DNA of 64,000 bases from an uncultured Saprospiraceae bacterium (GTDB lineage: Bacteria > Bacteroidota > Bacteroidia > Chitinophagales > Saprospiraceae), in contig CALDTZ010000006.1 of the NCBI GenBank assembly GCA_937924805.1, positions 17,635 through 81,634 of the forward strand, read 5' to 3'. This document shows, one piece after another, positions 1 to 11,300 of the stretch; position 1 is the first letter of the stretch, and the number at the start of each line of letters is the position of its first letter. The translations under genes and the position numbers were made by a program. The notes under the pieces were generated by a model. The model searched no databases. It was not told where the DNA came from and worked only from the letters and a program-made list of their open reading frames with translations.

Positions 1-1232
1 ATATCAGGAAGTGATCCAACCAGTTTATTATAACTAAGCCAAGCAGAAGTTAGAAAAGGAATATTATCAAAGGTCGGAATCGTACCACTCAATTCGTTTA
101 ACTGTAAACGAAGAGTCTTTAAATTTGGCATTTGACTGAAGTTCGGGATCGTCCCCGTAAGCGTATTTGCAGACAGGTCTAAAATCTGTAAGTTTGGTAG
201 ATTTTCAAAATCAGGAATAGAACCTGTGAATAAGTTTTCTCCTAAAACTAACTCTTCAAGTAGTAAACTATATTCAAAATCAGGCAAAGGACCAGTAAGT
301 TGGTTTTGATCTAAATGAATTTGAATAATTCCAGGAACGTTTTCAAATGAAGGCAATATACCCGTTAATTGATTATCTGAGAGTTCGATTTCGACTAGAA
401 AGGAAGTATCCGAAAAATCAGGAATGGAACCTGTTAATTCATTTTCACCCGCTTTAAAAATTTGCAAATTCGGGCACTTCGAAAAACCTGGGATGACACC
501 TTCCAATTTGTTTACACTTAAATATAGATCTTCAAGTAATGGAGTGTAGCTAAAATCTGGAATAGTACCAGATAGTTCATTATTACTACAAAGCAAGCCT
601 CGTAAATTTGGAAGGTTTGTAAAATCAGGAATAGATCCTGTTAAATAATTATTGTAACAAAGAAGTCTATACAGGTCAATATTCGAAAAATCAGGGATAG
701 GTCCAAAAAGTTGGTTTTGATAACAATAAAGATTTCTCAACTTTGGAATATTTTTAAAGTCGGGAATAGTACCCGTTATATTATTATTACCTAATGAAAG
801 TGTTGTCAGGTTAGGTAAATTTGAAAAATCAGGAATCGCGCCTTCTAAATTGTTTCTTCCTATGAATAACGTTGTTAAGTTTGGCAAATTTGAAAAATCA
901 GGAATCTCGCCTTCCAATTTGTTATTTTCTAAAAGAATTCGTTCAAGATACGGTAGGTTGAAATCAGGAATAATACCTATAATATTTTTATCATTAAAGA
1001 GTAATTCTTTAACACACCCCTCGGGTGTTAATTCGATAAAACTCCAAGTGTTCAAGGGTTTTGTCAAATCCCAATTGAGCTCTGATTGTAATCCTCCATT
1101 TGTATTATAAAAACTTACCAATGCTAAAGAATCGCTTTCAATATCACATTGAGCGAAATTCATAGATGGTAGCATTAGTACACAAATCAAAGAAAAACAA
1201 AGCCTAGCAAACTTTATTTTCTGGTATTCCAA
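1..1232 (-). CDS. Leucine-rich-repeat secreted protein (3' end outside window)
   Basis: Read on the minus strand, the region encodes at least 14 tandem leucine-rich repeats of about 22-23 residues, each with a core like IPDFSNLPNLTTLxLxxNxLxG. The N-terminus is a signal peptide with a basic start (EYQKIKFAR), a hydrophobic core and FAQC at the cleavage region. It is followed by a short region before the repeats (SLALVSFYNTNGG, NWD) like the cap of plant-type and Bacteroidota LRR proteins. No ATG precedes the signal peptide. TTG at 1232 gives a well-formed signal peptide, GTG at 1259 is also in frame, and ATG at 1175 would cut into the signal. The gene runs off the left edge, so its C-terminus (a T9SS tail would be expected) is not seen. 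Its role is unknown; LRR surfaces usually bind proteins. Confidence 0.8.
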   Translation of the reverse strand, partial: MEYQKIKFARLCFSLICVLMLPSMNFAQCDIESDSLALVSFYNTNGGLQSELNWDLTKPLNTWSFIELTPEGCVKELLFNDKNIIGIIPDFNLPYLERILLENNKLEGEIPDFSNLPNLTTLFIGRNNLEGAIPDFSNLPNLTTLSLGNNNITGTIPDFKNIPKLRNLYCYQNQLFGPIPDFSNIDLYRLLCYNNYLTGSIPDFTNLPNLRGLLCSNNELSGTIPDFSYTPLLEDLYLSVNKLEGVIPGFSKCPNLQIFKAGENELTGSIPDFSDTSFLVEIELSDNQLTGILPSFENVPGIIQIHLDQNQLTGPLPDFEYSLLLEELVLGENLFTGSIPDFENLPNLQILDLSANTLTGTIPNFSQMPNLKTLRLQLNELSGTIPTFDNIPFLTSAWLSYNKLVGSLPD

Positions 1233-1355
1233 CTTAGTAAATGTTATAATTAGTAACACTAATTTACGTTTTTTCTAATTTGCTAGAAAAAATGGTCTGG
1301 TTAAAAAGATTCTTGAAATAAAAAAAGTTTGCCAAATGTAAAAAAGAGCAAAAAA

Positions 1356-1385
1356 AAGAGCTTATCAACGAATTGATAAGCTCTT
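1356..1385 (-). terminator. Rho-independent terminator of the 138-aa membrane protein gene
   Basis: A perfect 13-bp inverted repeat (AAGAGCTTATCAA / TTGATAAGCTCTT) with a CGAA loop lies 25 bp past the stop codon at 1410. On the minus strand it is followed directly by seven T. Confidence 0.8.
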
Positions 1386-1409
1386 GTAAATCTATTTTAA
1401 AATATCTAA

Positions 1410-1826
1410 TTATAGATCGCTAAATGTTTTTATCAACCATACAACAAAAGCGACACTTCCTAATAGTGACATTAGACTTCCCAGTAACCAAATTAGACCA
1501 GATAATGGAATCCCACTAAATGCAAAGATATAGGCAAGAATAAACATTAATACTGCAATCGCCCAAGCCAAAATAGCATACCATAGGTATTTTTGTACTG
1601 GATCTTTTAAATCAAATGCGCTTGGTGTTACAGCCGATATTACTTTTGTTTTAAAAGCCTTAACTTTTGCTTTTCGAGCTTCTTTTCGAGCTTGTTTTTT
1701 AATTTCCTTAGGGGTCAATGTTGTTATTCCATCACCGCCATTAACCGTAGTTACGGCAAATGCTTGCTGAGAAAAAGAGAACAGCATTGCCACCATTAAA
1801 GAAAAAGAGAATACATAAAATTTCAT
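1410..1826 (-). CDS. Small membrane protein of unknown function with signal peptide
   Basis: 138 residues. An N-terminal signal peptide ends at about residue 24 (QQAFA|V). A short Lys/Arg-rich helix follows (KEIKKQARKEARKAKVKAFK, about 41-60), then two strongly hydrophobic segments near residues 85-105 and 108-132. The basic stretch between signal and membrane hairpin resembles small Bacteroidota proteins that sit in the inner membrane with a cytoplasmic or periplasmic basic arm. I do not recognise a named family. It is a single-gene unit with a strong terminator, and it diverges from the outer-membrane protein gene at 1991. Confidence 0.7.
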   Translation of the reverse strand: MKFYVFSFSLMVAMLFSFSQQAFAVTTVNGGDGITTLTPKEIKKQARKEARKAKVKAFKTKVISAVTPSAFDLKDPVQKYLWYAILAWAIAVLMFILAYIFAFSGIPLSGLIWLLGSLMSLLGSVAFVVWLIKTFSDL

Positions 1827-1924
1827 ATTGATGTTGTTTTGATTAGTTATGGTGATAAATATAAGAAGAACTACTAAAAAAGTACCTGATTTAATAATAT
1901 TCTCCTTAAGGCATCAATCTGAGG

Positions 1925-1932
1925 TAAATTTG
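1925..1932 (+). promoter_or_regulatory. Candidate -7 element TAAATTTG
   Basis: Exact match to the Bacteroidota TAnnTTTG element, 58 bp upstream of the ATG at 1991. No clear -33 TTG is present, so support is moderate. Confidence 0.4.
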
Positions 1933-1990
1933 TATCTAGTAAACTGTAAATGTTCGCATTGGATCAAAACAAATTAATTATCTTTCAATC

Positions 1991-2632
1991 ATGTTTAGAA
2001 ATGTTGTAGTTGTCGGATTTGTGTTTTTCGTAAGTATTTCTTCGATTTTTGGTCAATTTGTTTTCGGACCTAAAACGGCACTTACCTTGTCGTTTGCAAA
2101 AGCGGAAACCTTATTATTTGACGATCCTTTCGATTATCTATTATATGAAGTATTTTTTATCGATGAAGATGTTTCACCTAGTTTTGGATTGTTTGGAAGA
2201 TTAATGGATGACAACTTATATCTTCAGACAGAAGTGAATTACTTTACTACTTCTTCAAACTTTAAGTACATTAATTGGGAAGAAAGTACAACACCTCAAT
2301 TTAATGAAACGAAGACGACGCATTTTTTATCATTGCCCGTAACTGCTGGTATATATATTCAAAATTTCAAATTTGGCGTAGGACCTATCTTTTCTTTTAT
2401 CTTGTATGAAAATGAGATTTTTAAAGAATTCAAATATTTCAAAGAAAGAAGAAAGTATCTAGAATCTGGTTTTACGTTTAATGCTGGCGTTTCATTTTAT
2501 AGATTAGATGTAGACTTCAGATATGAATTCCACTTCAATAGAGTCGCAGATTACTTTGTCTTCCAAGAATTTCAATCTGGGTTTGGCCAAAGCCCAGGAT
2601 ATTTAAGTGTAATCCTGGGCTACCAATTTTAA
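1991..2632 (+). CDS. Outer-membrane beta-barrel protein (PorT-like fold)
   Basis: 213 residues. A signal peptide ends at about residue 21 (SSIFGQ). The rest alternates short amphipathic strands, including FGPKTALTLSFA, FGLFGRLMDDNLYLQTEVNY, LSLPVTAGIYIQNFKFGVGP and GFTFNAGVSFY, and ends in an aromatic residue (VILGYQF). This is the usual layout of eight-strand outer-membrane barrels of the PorT/OmpW-like group in Bacteroidota. No ligand or enzyme motif is visible. It converges on the large metalloprotease gene, with only one base between the two stop codons. Membership of a barrel family is well supported, but the precise role is unknown. Confidence 0.7.
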   Translation: MFRNVVVVGFVFFVSISSIFGQFVFGPKTALTLSFAKAETLLFDDPFDYLLYEVFFIDEDVSPSFGLFGRLMDDNLYLQTEVNYFTTSSNFKYINWEESTTPQFNETKTTHFLSLPVTAGIYIQNFKFGVGPIFSFILYENEIFKEFKYFKERRKYLESGFTFNAGVSFYRLDVDFRYEFHFNRVADYFVFQEFQSGFGQSPGYLSVILGYQF

Positions 2633-2633
2633 T

Positions 2634-5600
2634 TTATTGCTTTATTATCGTGTATTGATTCAGCTTGTTTTTGTCATTGATCAAAACAACATGATATATA
2701 CCTGCACTATAATTTCTAAAATCAATCTGCGTATTCATGGATCCTTGATTTAAAGAATATGTGTTTTCAAATATTTTTTGTCCTGCCATATTTACAATAG
2801 CAATCTTTGCATTTGTACCAAGCATATTTGCTATATCAATATTAATTTCTTTATCCGTTGGGTTTGGAGATATTAAAATATCTAAACTAAATGCTTCAAT
2901 TGTCGAAGATGGTTCTACTGAAGCTTGTGCAGTTACTTCACAACCATTTGCATCAACAACCAAGATCGAATAATCACCTGGCAATAATTCAGCAAAAATA
3001 TTTTCTTCTTGAAAAGTCATTCCATTATCAACACTGTATTGATATGGACCTGTGCCACCAGAAGCTGTAATTTCTATAACATCATCTGTAACTTCGACTA
3101 CAATTCCTACAGGGTTTATAGGGCCTACAATTTCAATATTTGACAAAGTCAATATTCCAGAAAAAGCATCTTGAATTACAACTTCATATATGCCTGTAGC
3201 CAAATTTTCAAACGTAGATGTTGTTCCAAAGTCACCACCATTCAAACTAAACATATAAGGTCCAACTCCACCGATCGGGTCAAGAATGCTGATGTTACCT
3301 GTTTCATCATCAAAACATAAAATATCTACAGTTGTATATTCTGCCGTTATAGAAATGCTCACATTCACTTCTTCAGAGATTTGACATCCATTTTGATCCA
3401 TAACCGTTATTGTGTATGACGACTGATCTATGACTGAAAAAACAGGACTAGATTGGAAATTTACGCCATCAATACTATAGGTCAAATTACCTGTTCCCCC
3501 TGAAGCGGATACCGTTATCGTATATTCTTCTACCATCGTTGAAATCGTCAAAATTGGTGGATTCATAATCGGCAATCCCTCTATGGAGTGAATAACACCC
3601 CCATTGTCTCTGATATAACCTGTATAATTACCAGGTCCTAAACCATCAAAACTAGGGCTTGATTGAAAGTTGAAACCATCTATGCTATATTCATAAGGAC
3701 CAAATCCACCACTACCAGAAAATATAAGTATTCCGTCATTATCACCATTACATGTAATGTCTCCGATATCGGCGGCCAAAAACAAATCACTGATTTCTAC
3801 ATTTAATGAAAAGGTTGTTTTACAACCATTTTCATCCATTACAGAAACTGTATAATTTCCATTTGTAATGTTTTCGAACGTGTTATTTGATTGAAAATTC
3901 GTACCATCAATGCTATACGTTAACGATCCCGTTCCTCCCATTCCAGTAGCAACAATAGTATATTGGTCTTGAATAGCACTTATATTTAAGGCCACTGGGT
4001 TTTGAACGATGATATCATCCACAAGATAAACATCGTCATTATCATCCTTGATATAACCAATATAAATACCTGATCCAATATTATTAAATAGACTAGATGA
4101 CTGATAGGTTGTGCCATCTAAGCTATATGAATAAGGAGGAATTCCTCCTTGGCCAGAAAGTTCTATTACTCCATTTAAATCTCCTACACAAAGTACATTT
4201 GTAATTTCAACATCTCCAGACAACAACTCTATTTGAATGCTAGTCATTTCACTAGTTATACATCCATTTGCATCACGCACAAATACCGTATAATCACCGC
4301 TTTCTTGACCTAAGAATGTATTACTTGATTGATAAACATTACCATCTAAGCTATATTCTAAATCACCTGTTCCACCACTTGCATCTGCAATAATATCGTA
4401 ATTATCCAACGATAACGACAATGTCAACATTGCTGGATTGAAAATGAAGATTGATGGACTCATAGACGTTTGACCATCTCCATCCATTACCGTAACGATG
4501 TATTCACCTGCAGATAAACCTTCAAAAATAGGATCATTTTGAAAATCACTCCCGTTAATGCTATAAGTAAAATTGGTTGAACCACTGCCTACTGCTTCAA
4601 TAATCCCATTTGAATCACCAAAACAATCAAGCTCTTGTGTTACTGAACCTGTAACGGTCAATTGTTCGACTTCAATTTCAATAAAAAATATTTGGTTGCT
4701 TGCCCAAGCACCGGTGCTTGTAACTACATCAAACATAAATTGATCTGCAGTCGCAGTCGGATCCAATGAACTATAACCAATACCATTACTATTAATGTTT
4801 TCTTGTGTAAACTGATCACCGATAGATAAAACATTTACACCCATTTCTAAATTTCCAAATTGAGGAACAGACATCAATGTATATATGGTCTCAGCAGTAT
4901 TAGGATCATTCGCATTCAATAATGCTGGTGTTATATTTTTCTTAGTATTAACGGGCAAGTTTAAAACCTCTTTGGTTAATGTAATGTTGTTATCAACCCC
5001 ATCATTTTTACAAAAATCAATATCCCAATAAAGTAATTCACCACCATCCTCTGCGAAAGCATCTGAAACCGACAGAACCCAATCTCCTTGGCTAAAAAGA
5101 CCAGCTATATCAGCCAATGGGGATAAAGGTTGAAAGGTTCCTTCAAGGGCATAATCTCCTTCTAAACACATGTTTTCTAGATCCTCTGAAGTCATAAGTG
5201 CATCATCACTAAAACTAATCTTTATATTATCACCATCACAACCATATTGACTGGCTGGTACTCCGACTTGGCTCATTAAATCTACAATATCTCCATTCGG
5301 ATTAGTCAGACTTAGACTTATATCTCCTACCCAAGAATGATCAATTTCTGCAGAGACTTTAATAGATGCAACACCAAACATTTCGTCTTGTGTTATTGTA
5401 GATTCGATTGTGCTTGCGACATCTTCAGAAATAAAAACATCTGTATCATTACTTAATAGATCACATGATTCAACACTTGTTTGAAAACTAAATAGATTCG
5501 TATTAGCACCTTCTGCACAAGCATTCAACGCTTTAACTCTCCAATAATAAACGGTTCCATTGGTCAATTTATTTGTGAGTGTTATACTATTCGTTTGTAC

Positions 5601-7949
5601 AATATTGTTGACGATGGTTGTACTAAAACTTGGATTTTCTGAAAGCTGGAATATATAACTATTTGCACTTGTTACATTCGTCCATTCAAAGGAAGGAAAT
5701 AAACTAAGTCCTACACTTTGATTAGCTGGCAACTGTAAATTAGGAAGATCCAGATTAGATGCTGAAATATCAAAAGCTAAATCTAGTTGATATAAGGTTG
5801 TCCCACTTTCTGCAAAAACGGTAAATGGATAATTACCAACAGCTAGACCTCCTAGGTTTGATATTGTCAATATAATTGTTCCTGTTTCAGAAATTGAAGT
5901 CGGATTAAAACTACCGTTAGCTCCTGCTGGCAATCCTTCAACCATTAAATCTACTTGGTCTGTAAAATTACCAAACGCCTCAAAGTTTAATTCGTATACA
6001 ACATCTTCACCTTCACAAGAGAATTGATCCTCTTGCGCTGCTAACAATGAAAATGGTGAACTTATCGTAAAGTCTTGATCTGAGATGTCTAAAAATACAT
6101 TGTCCGAACAGACAACCATCATTCTGCATTCTTCACTATTTACAGATGGAGCATTTACGATAGCTTCACCCGAATTTGGAACATCCGTTGCGACTATTTC
6201 TGGATAGGTTCTTCCCCCATCAATAGACATTAGAATATCTACATTGGCACAACTTACAGGTGATTCCGTGGTATTTCCTACTTCCCAAGTGACAGTCATT
6301 GACTCATTAATACCAAATTGCTCTCCACCATTTGGATATTGAACCGTAAAAGGACCAAAGTCTTCGTTAAAACGAATCAACACATTTTCTTCTGCGGTAC
6401 ACCCAGAAATCATGTGATTATCTCTAACCGTTACTCTAAAATTCATATCTCTATTGAAAAAGGGTAACACCTCCCAAATAGGCGTTTCCTTTGCTATAAT
6501 AGCTTCTATATTCGGAAAATATCGAATCGGGCTTAGTACTGGACTATTTGACCGAAAAGCCGGACCTTGTGTATTTGTAGGTGTAGGTGGCATGGTTGCC
6601 ACTTGAGGATCCATTTGCTCCCAGCAATAAGTCAATACATCTTCACTATCATCATCAGAAGCTGAAGCTTCTAATCTAAAAGCAGTATTTACAGGAACGG
6701 TATACATCGTCTTTTCGACAGATACCGTAGGTGGGTTATTCCCAATATCTTCACGTACTGCACAGCTATTTCCTTGACCTTGTGTAATATAATTTGCTAC
6801 TTCTTGTATACTTATTGCATGAAAATGATCATCACTATTCGACTGGACATTTGGTGAACAAATACCAGCATAACCCATGATCGTTGAAGCACTTCCAGGT
6901 TCCATAGCCGTACTACCATTTCTATTACAAGAATTATTTTGAGTATGGTTACCACCAAACTGATGTCCCATTTCATGACATACATAATCAATATAAAAAG
7001 GATCGTTTATTGGACTACCCAATCCCGTCACACCATACGCTTTACGATTTCCACATGGCACACCTAATCCAGCGATTCCCCCGCCACCAGTACTATATAC
7101 ATGACCAATATCATAGTTGTTTGATCCAATGACATTATCTACTGTTGCTTGATTTTGACTCAACATAGCTCCACCGTCATTGTTGGTATACGGATCACTA
7201 TTTGCTGTTAAATAAATCAATTCATCATTATCTGCAATCAATTGCATTGTTATTCCAAAGTCCTTTTCGTAAACACCATTAATTCTAACCATAGAAACAA
7301 CCATTGCATTAAGTGCATCTGCAACGGTCCCACCGTGAAATTGAGCATATTCCCCTGTACAAGCAAGAGCAAGCCTGTAGGTTCTAAGCATGCAATCACC
7401 TGCTTGACTTCTGCTCAATGAAGCCTTGTCTTTTGTATTAACTATTGGTTCACTTGATGTTTCGACACCACAACTAAATGTTTCATTGGGATGTCTAAAT
7501 GAGGATGTACTTTTTGTGATGTAACTATATTTCCCATTCGGTTTTGGGTCAATGAAAATGGTTTGATTTCCTGATTCATAAATTGATCCATAAAATTGGT
7601 CTTTATTTGTCGAAAACCGGATCACTTTTCCAGGTGTTTCCATTGATTGACCAATAAACGTTTGAATAAATGGAAATTTTGCTTCTAAATCTGGATGCAT
7701 TACAAACGTCCTCTTAATCTTGAAGGTTTCTTGTCGATCTATGTCTGTATAGATATTGGCATTTACCGTATTGCCGATCTCACTATTTAACACATTTAAT
7801 GTCTTAATAAGCGTTTGGGTATTTATTTGAATCTCAAATGGCTCGAAATTGTTTTGAAAGTCATTCAACTCAGCGCCGCTTCGCTGAGAGACACCTTGCA
7901 TATTCAGTAAAATCAAGAGAAAACTTGACAACAATAATCTTAAAGACAT
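2634..7949 (-). CDS. Large secreted M12B-like metalloprotease with P domain, SprB repeats and T9SS tail
   Basis: 1771 residues. The signal peptide covers about residues 1-21. A propeptide-like region precedes a reprolysin/ADAM-type catalytic domain with the zinc motif HEMGHQFGGNH (H325, E326, H329, H335), followed by IMGYAGIC at the Met-turn position. Then come Ig/FnIII-like modules (about 400-840), with FQLSENPSF and YYWRVKALNAC typical of FnIII in these proteins. A proprotein-convertase P domain follows (about 850-985: DHSWVGDISLSL, GDWVLSVSDAF). At least six SprB-type repeats span about 1085-1670 (GTGNLTYSIDGVNFQSSPVF, GCQISEEVNVS). The C-terminus from about 1690 is a T9SS type A sorting domain (ISPNPTDKEINI, GIYHVVLIND). 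It is expected to be exported by T9SS, anchored or released, and to degrade extracellular protein; the substrate is unknown. Confidence 0.9.
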   Translation of the reverse strand: MSLRLLLSSFLLILLNMQGVSQRSGAELNDFQNNFEPFEIQINTQTLIKTLNVLNSEIGNTVNANIYTDIDRQETFKIKRTFVMHPDLEAKFPFIQTFIGQSMETPGKVIRFSTNKDQFYGSIYESGNQTIFIDPKPNGKYSYITKSTSSFRHPNETFSCGVETSSEPIVNTKDKASLSRSQAGDCMLRTYRLALACTGEYAQFHGGTVADALNAMVVSMVRINGVYEKDFGITMQLIADNDELIYLTANSDPYTNNDGGAMLSQNQATVDNVIGSNNYDIGHVYSTGGGGIAGLGVPCGNRKAYGVTGLGSPINDPFYIDYVCHEMGHQFGGNHTQNNSCNRNGSTAMEPGSASTIMGYAGICSPNVQSNSDDHFHAISIQEVANYITQGQGNSCAVREDIGNNPPTVSVEKTMYTVPVNTAFRLEASASDDDSEDVLTYCWEQMDPQVATMPPTPTNTQGPAFRSNSPVLSPIRYFPNIEAIIAKETPIWEVLPFFNRDMNFRVTVRDNHMISGCTAEENVLIRFNEDFGPFTVQYPNGGEQFGINESMTVTWEVGNTTESPVSCANVDILMSIDGGRTYPEIVATDVPNSGEAIVNAPSVNSEECRMMVVCSDNVFLDISDQDFTISSPFSLLAAQEDQFSCEGEDVVYELNFEAFGNFTDQVDLMVEGLPAGANGSFNPTSISETGTIILTISNLGGLAVGNYPFTVFAESGTTLYQLDLAFDISASNLDLPNLQLPANQSVGLSLFPSFEWTNVTSANSYIFQLSENPSFSTTIVNNIVQTNSITLTNKLTNGTVYYWRVKALNACAEGANTNLFSFQTSVESCDLLSNDTDVFISEDVASTIESTITQDEMFGVASIKVSAEIDHSWVGDISLSLTNPNGDIVDLMSQVGVPASQYGCDGDNIKISFSDDALMTSEDLENMCLEGDYALEGTFQPLSPLADIAGLFSQGDWVLSVSDAFAEDGGELLYWDIDFCKNDGVDNNITLTKEVLNLPVNTKKNITPALLNANDPNTAETIYTLMSVPQFGNLEMGVNVLSIGDQFTQENINSNGIGYSSLDPTATADQFMFDVVTSTGAWASNQIFFIEIEVEQLTVTGSVTQELDCFGDSNGIIEAVGSGSTNFTYSINGSDFQNDPIFEGLSAGEYIVTVMDGDGQTSMSPSIFIFNPAMLTLSLSLDNYDIIADASGGTGDLEYSLDGNVYQSSNTFLGQESGDYTVFVRDANGCITSEMTSIQIELLSGDVEITNVLCVGDLNGVIELSGQGGIPPYSYSLDGTTYQSSSLFNNIGSGIYIGYIKDDNDDVYLVDDIIVQNPVALNISAIQDQYTIVATGMGGTGSLTYSIDGTNFQSNNTFENITNGNYTVSVMDENGCKTTFSLNVEISDLFLAADIGDITCNGDNDGILIFSGSGGFGPYEYSIDGFNFQSSPSFDGLGPGNYTGYIRDNGGVIHSIEGLPIMNPPILTISTMVEEYTITVSASGGTGNLTYSIDGVNFQSSPVFSVIDQSSYTITVMDQNGCQISEEVNVSISITAEYTTVDILCFDDETGNISILDPIGGVGPYMFSLNGGDFGTTSTFENLATGIYEVVIQDAFSGILTLSNIEIVGPINPVGIVVEVTDDVIEITASGGTGPYQYSVDNGMTFQEENIFAELLPGDYSILVVDANGCEVTAQASVEPSSTIEAFSLDILISPNPTDKEINIDIANMLGTNAKIAIVNMAGQKIFENTYSLNQGSMNTQIDFRNYSAGIYHVVLINDKNKLNQYTIIKQ

Positions 7950-8301
7950 AATTATGTTTTTGATCTGGAATTAATAGATGTTAAATTTACAGAAACCATC
8001 AGCCAATTCATATTTCAATTTCAACTATTTTACATTTTGTCTTTAACAATTAGTTGTCACCTTTTATTCGTTCATATTCCAAATTTAATGTGACGGATCC
8101 ACACCATTGGTTTAAACAAAAAAAACAAACATTTTTGCTGAAAAACCAGTCAACGATAGATGTCTAACCATAGATTTTGTCTTCTTTTAGTATTTTAATA
8201 AAAAAATGTATCTTAGTTTTTAAGAAGCTGAATCATCAATAAAAGGTAATAATTAATGCCTTATTACACTGATCAATTACTCAAATTCCAATTTACTGAA
8301 A
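7950..8301. other. Divergent intergenic region, 352 bp
   Basis: This AT-rich stretch separates two divergently transcribed protease genes, so it must hold both promoters. I see no clean TAnnTTTG match in a good position, no hairpin with a T-run and no small ORF with convincing composition. Confidence 0.5.
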
Positions 8302-11300
8302 ATGAAAAAATTCATTTTAACAATAAACCTATTGGTATTCATTTCCTTGCTTTCTGCGCAAGAAGAATCAAAATTTAGCTACGATTTTTCAAAAAATGAA
8401 ATTCAAAAATTAAGCTCCGACCTCAAATCCAATTTATCAACATATTTCTATTTTAACCATACCAATGATTCTTTCGAAAAAAAGAGTGAATGGATAAAGT
8501 CTAGTACTTGTCAAATTTCTATAAAAAACGATACAATTTTCGAAATTAATGTTCTTCTGAAAACAACGACCAATTTTGAAATTGACAATCATTCCGTTAT
8601 TAATTGGCAAAATTCTTACCATTTTTCTTTAGGTAAATACATCTACTATTCTGTAAATATTCCAATCACATATTTTCAAATTTTAACAAATGATCCTAGC
8701 GTTCAAAAAATAGAAACGAACAAAAAAATGGTTCGATCGGATACTGAATCAGCTCCACTAATAAATGCTGACAAAGTATGGTTTGGGGATATGAATGGAA
8801 TGGATGAACTAATCTCAGGCGAAGGAGTATATATTGGTATCATTGAATTGGGAACACTAAGAGCGACTCATGAGGCTTTTCAGAATGGAGATATGTGCCG
8901 AATTGAAAAATTGTGGAATTTTGAAGAAAACAATACAGTAAATGATTTTACCGATTGTTCAAGTTATCCGTTTTCAACAGACCCAAATGATTTTACAAAT
9001 ACTGAGCATGCTGCAAATGTTACATCTATTGCAGCTGGTGGCGTTTTTAACAACAACCAAACGGTTAAAGGAATTGCAAACAAATCTGATATTCTATTTG
9101 CAAAAATTGAGAATTCCAACGATATTATTAAAGCCATCTCGGCAATGGTTGACCATGTTGATGGAAAACCCCTTGTTATTAATATTAGTTTAAGTTCATT
9201 TTTTGGATCTCGCGATGGAAATACTAGCCAAGATTCATTAATAAATGAAATTATCAGCCTCAATGACAACTTAACGGTATGTGCAAGTGTAGCCAACTGT
9301 GCTAAAAAATATGACTTTTTAGGAAATCTAAACACTGGTTTTCCTCATATTCAAAAAAAGTTAAACCTTCAATCAAATACTTCTGAAATCATTTTTGAAG
9401 TGAAAGCAACAATCGAAAAAACCATTTCGCTGGATTTTTGGTTTGATGGATTAATGACTGTCGAAGTATCTAAAGGGAATGCATCAAGTGGTATTATGAA
9501 CCCCGGTGATGCCGAAACATTTGAAGCTAAAAAGTTTTGGGGTGTAAAAAAAGATGTCATATCTGTTTATCATGATTCGTCCTTTACAAAAATCACAATA
9601 CAAAAAGATGGCGGATTTAATCAATTTGCCCATGATGATTATAAAATTACGTACCGGCTATTGGGAAATGAAGAGCAAGACGTAACGATTGACGGGTATC
9701 AAAATATTGTAAATACGTTTGGTTCTGGGTTCAAAAATGGAGATTCCTACCAGTCATTCTCTTTCCCAGCAAGTGCTAAAAATGTACTTAGTGTCGCTTC
9801 ATTTGATAAAACACCAGCTAATACACTTTCAGACTTTAGTAGTTGGGGTCCTTATCGAAATGAAAATTTAGTAAAAGCATCAATTCCAAATATTTCAGCT
9901 CCAGGTGGAAATATAATCGGCGCAGGAAATACAAACAATTTTGCTACTGCTACCCAAAGTGGTACAAGTCAAGCTAGTCCACATGTAGCTGGTGCAATAG
10001 CTCTTCTTCTTCAAAATTTTCCCTCTATAGATAACCAACAAATGGCTAGTCTTTTATTAAATACCGCAAATTCAACCATTCCAGGTTTTGAAAAAGCAAA
10101 ATGGGGTAAAGGCAAGTTGGATGTTTTGGCAGCTTATAAATACTTAGTAGGATTTCAAAACGATCTAAATGAAATCGATTCTTCATTTCGACAGACATAT
10201 ACGCAGCATTCCGAAAACAACATAGGTCTACCAATAGGACCTATCCAGGAAAATTTTGATAATTCATCACATAATATTCAATCATTAACGAATGGAGCAT
10301 TGTTTAAAAACACCTTTTCAGAAAAATGCTTTTGGTTATCTAAATCGATTTGGGAAGAATGGATTTCATTAGGAGGAATTCAATCAGAAGCAGGACTGCC
10401 TACATCATCCGTCAATATAATTGATCAAAATATCACTTATGTAAACTTTGAAAATTGCACCATTTTCTTTGACCAGTCTTCACAAGAAACAAGTGTCACC
10501 TGTTGTGAAAACCAAGCGGATTTAACCTTTATTCCTAACGCCGCTACATTAACGATTACAGATGATATCCTGGATATGCAAAATGCAATTATTACTAATA
10601 ATGGATCTTGTGATGCAGGTGCATTTGATGTTTACTTCGTTATTAGTTCAAATACAATTTATGACACCGAAGATGCAGTTTATCATATTGAGTCCCCTTC
10701 GAACCTTCAAGTTGGAAGTAATCATTTTATCAATTTTACGAAAAACATTGCTGAGATAACTCAAAACTTACCGAATGGAACATACTACGTTATACTGGTT
10801 GTAGATGCATTAAATACGATTGCTGAGTCAAATGAAACAAACAATCAAGGATCTTGGAATTCGCCTACGATTTCAATACAAGAATCTTATATAGATTGCA
10901 GTAATGCGGAAGTTATTTATTGCGGAAGTGAAATTAATAGTACAAATGAAGGAGAATTAAATAATGTAACGAACTATAATTGTAGCACATGGAGTGAAAC
11001 TGGACCAGAAAAAATCTTTAGATATAATCATGAACTAGCAGGTGATATCGATATTTCATTATCCAACATGTCCAATGATTTAGATGTTTTTCTTCTCAAT
11101 GGGTGTGATGAATATAAATGCTTAGCTGCAGATGATACTGATCTTTTTTATTCAAATGCTCCAGCAGGGATATATTACATAGTCGTAGATGGATACCAAG
11201 GAAATATAGGTGATTTTACAATTACGATAGACTGCTCAAGCACATCTACATCAAATCTTATTTTCGATAACCCAAATTCAATAAACGTTCAAGGACAAAA

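Noticed and set aside
850..1110. 86-aa plus-strand frame inside the leucine-rich-repeat gene
   Set aside because: It is the mirror of the repeat on the opposite strand; the minus-strand reading gives a regular LRR protein.
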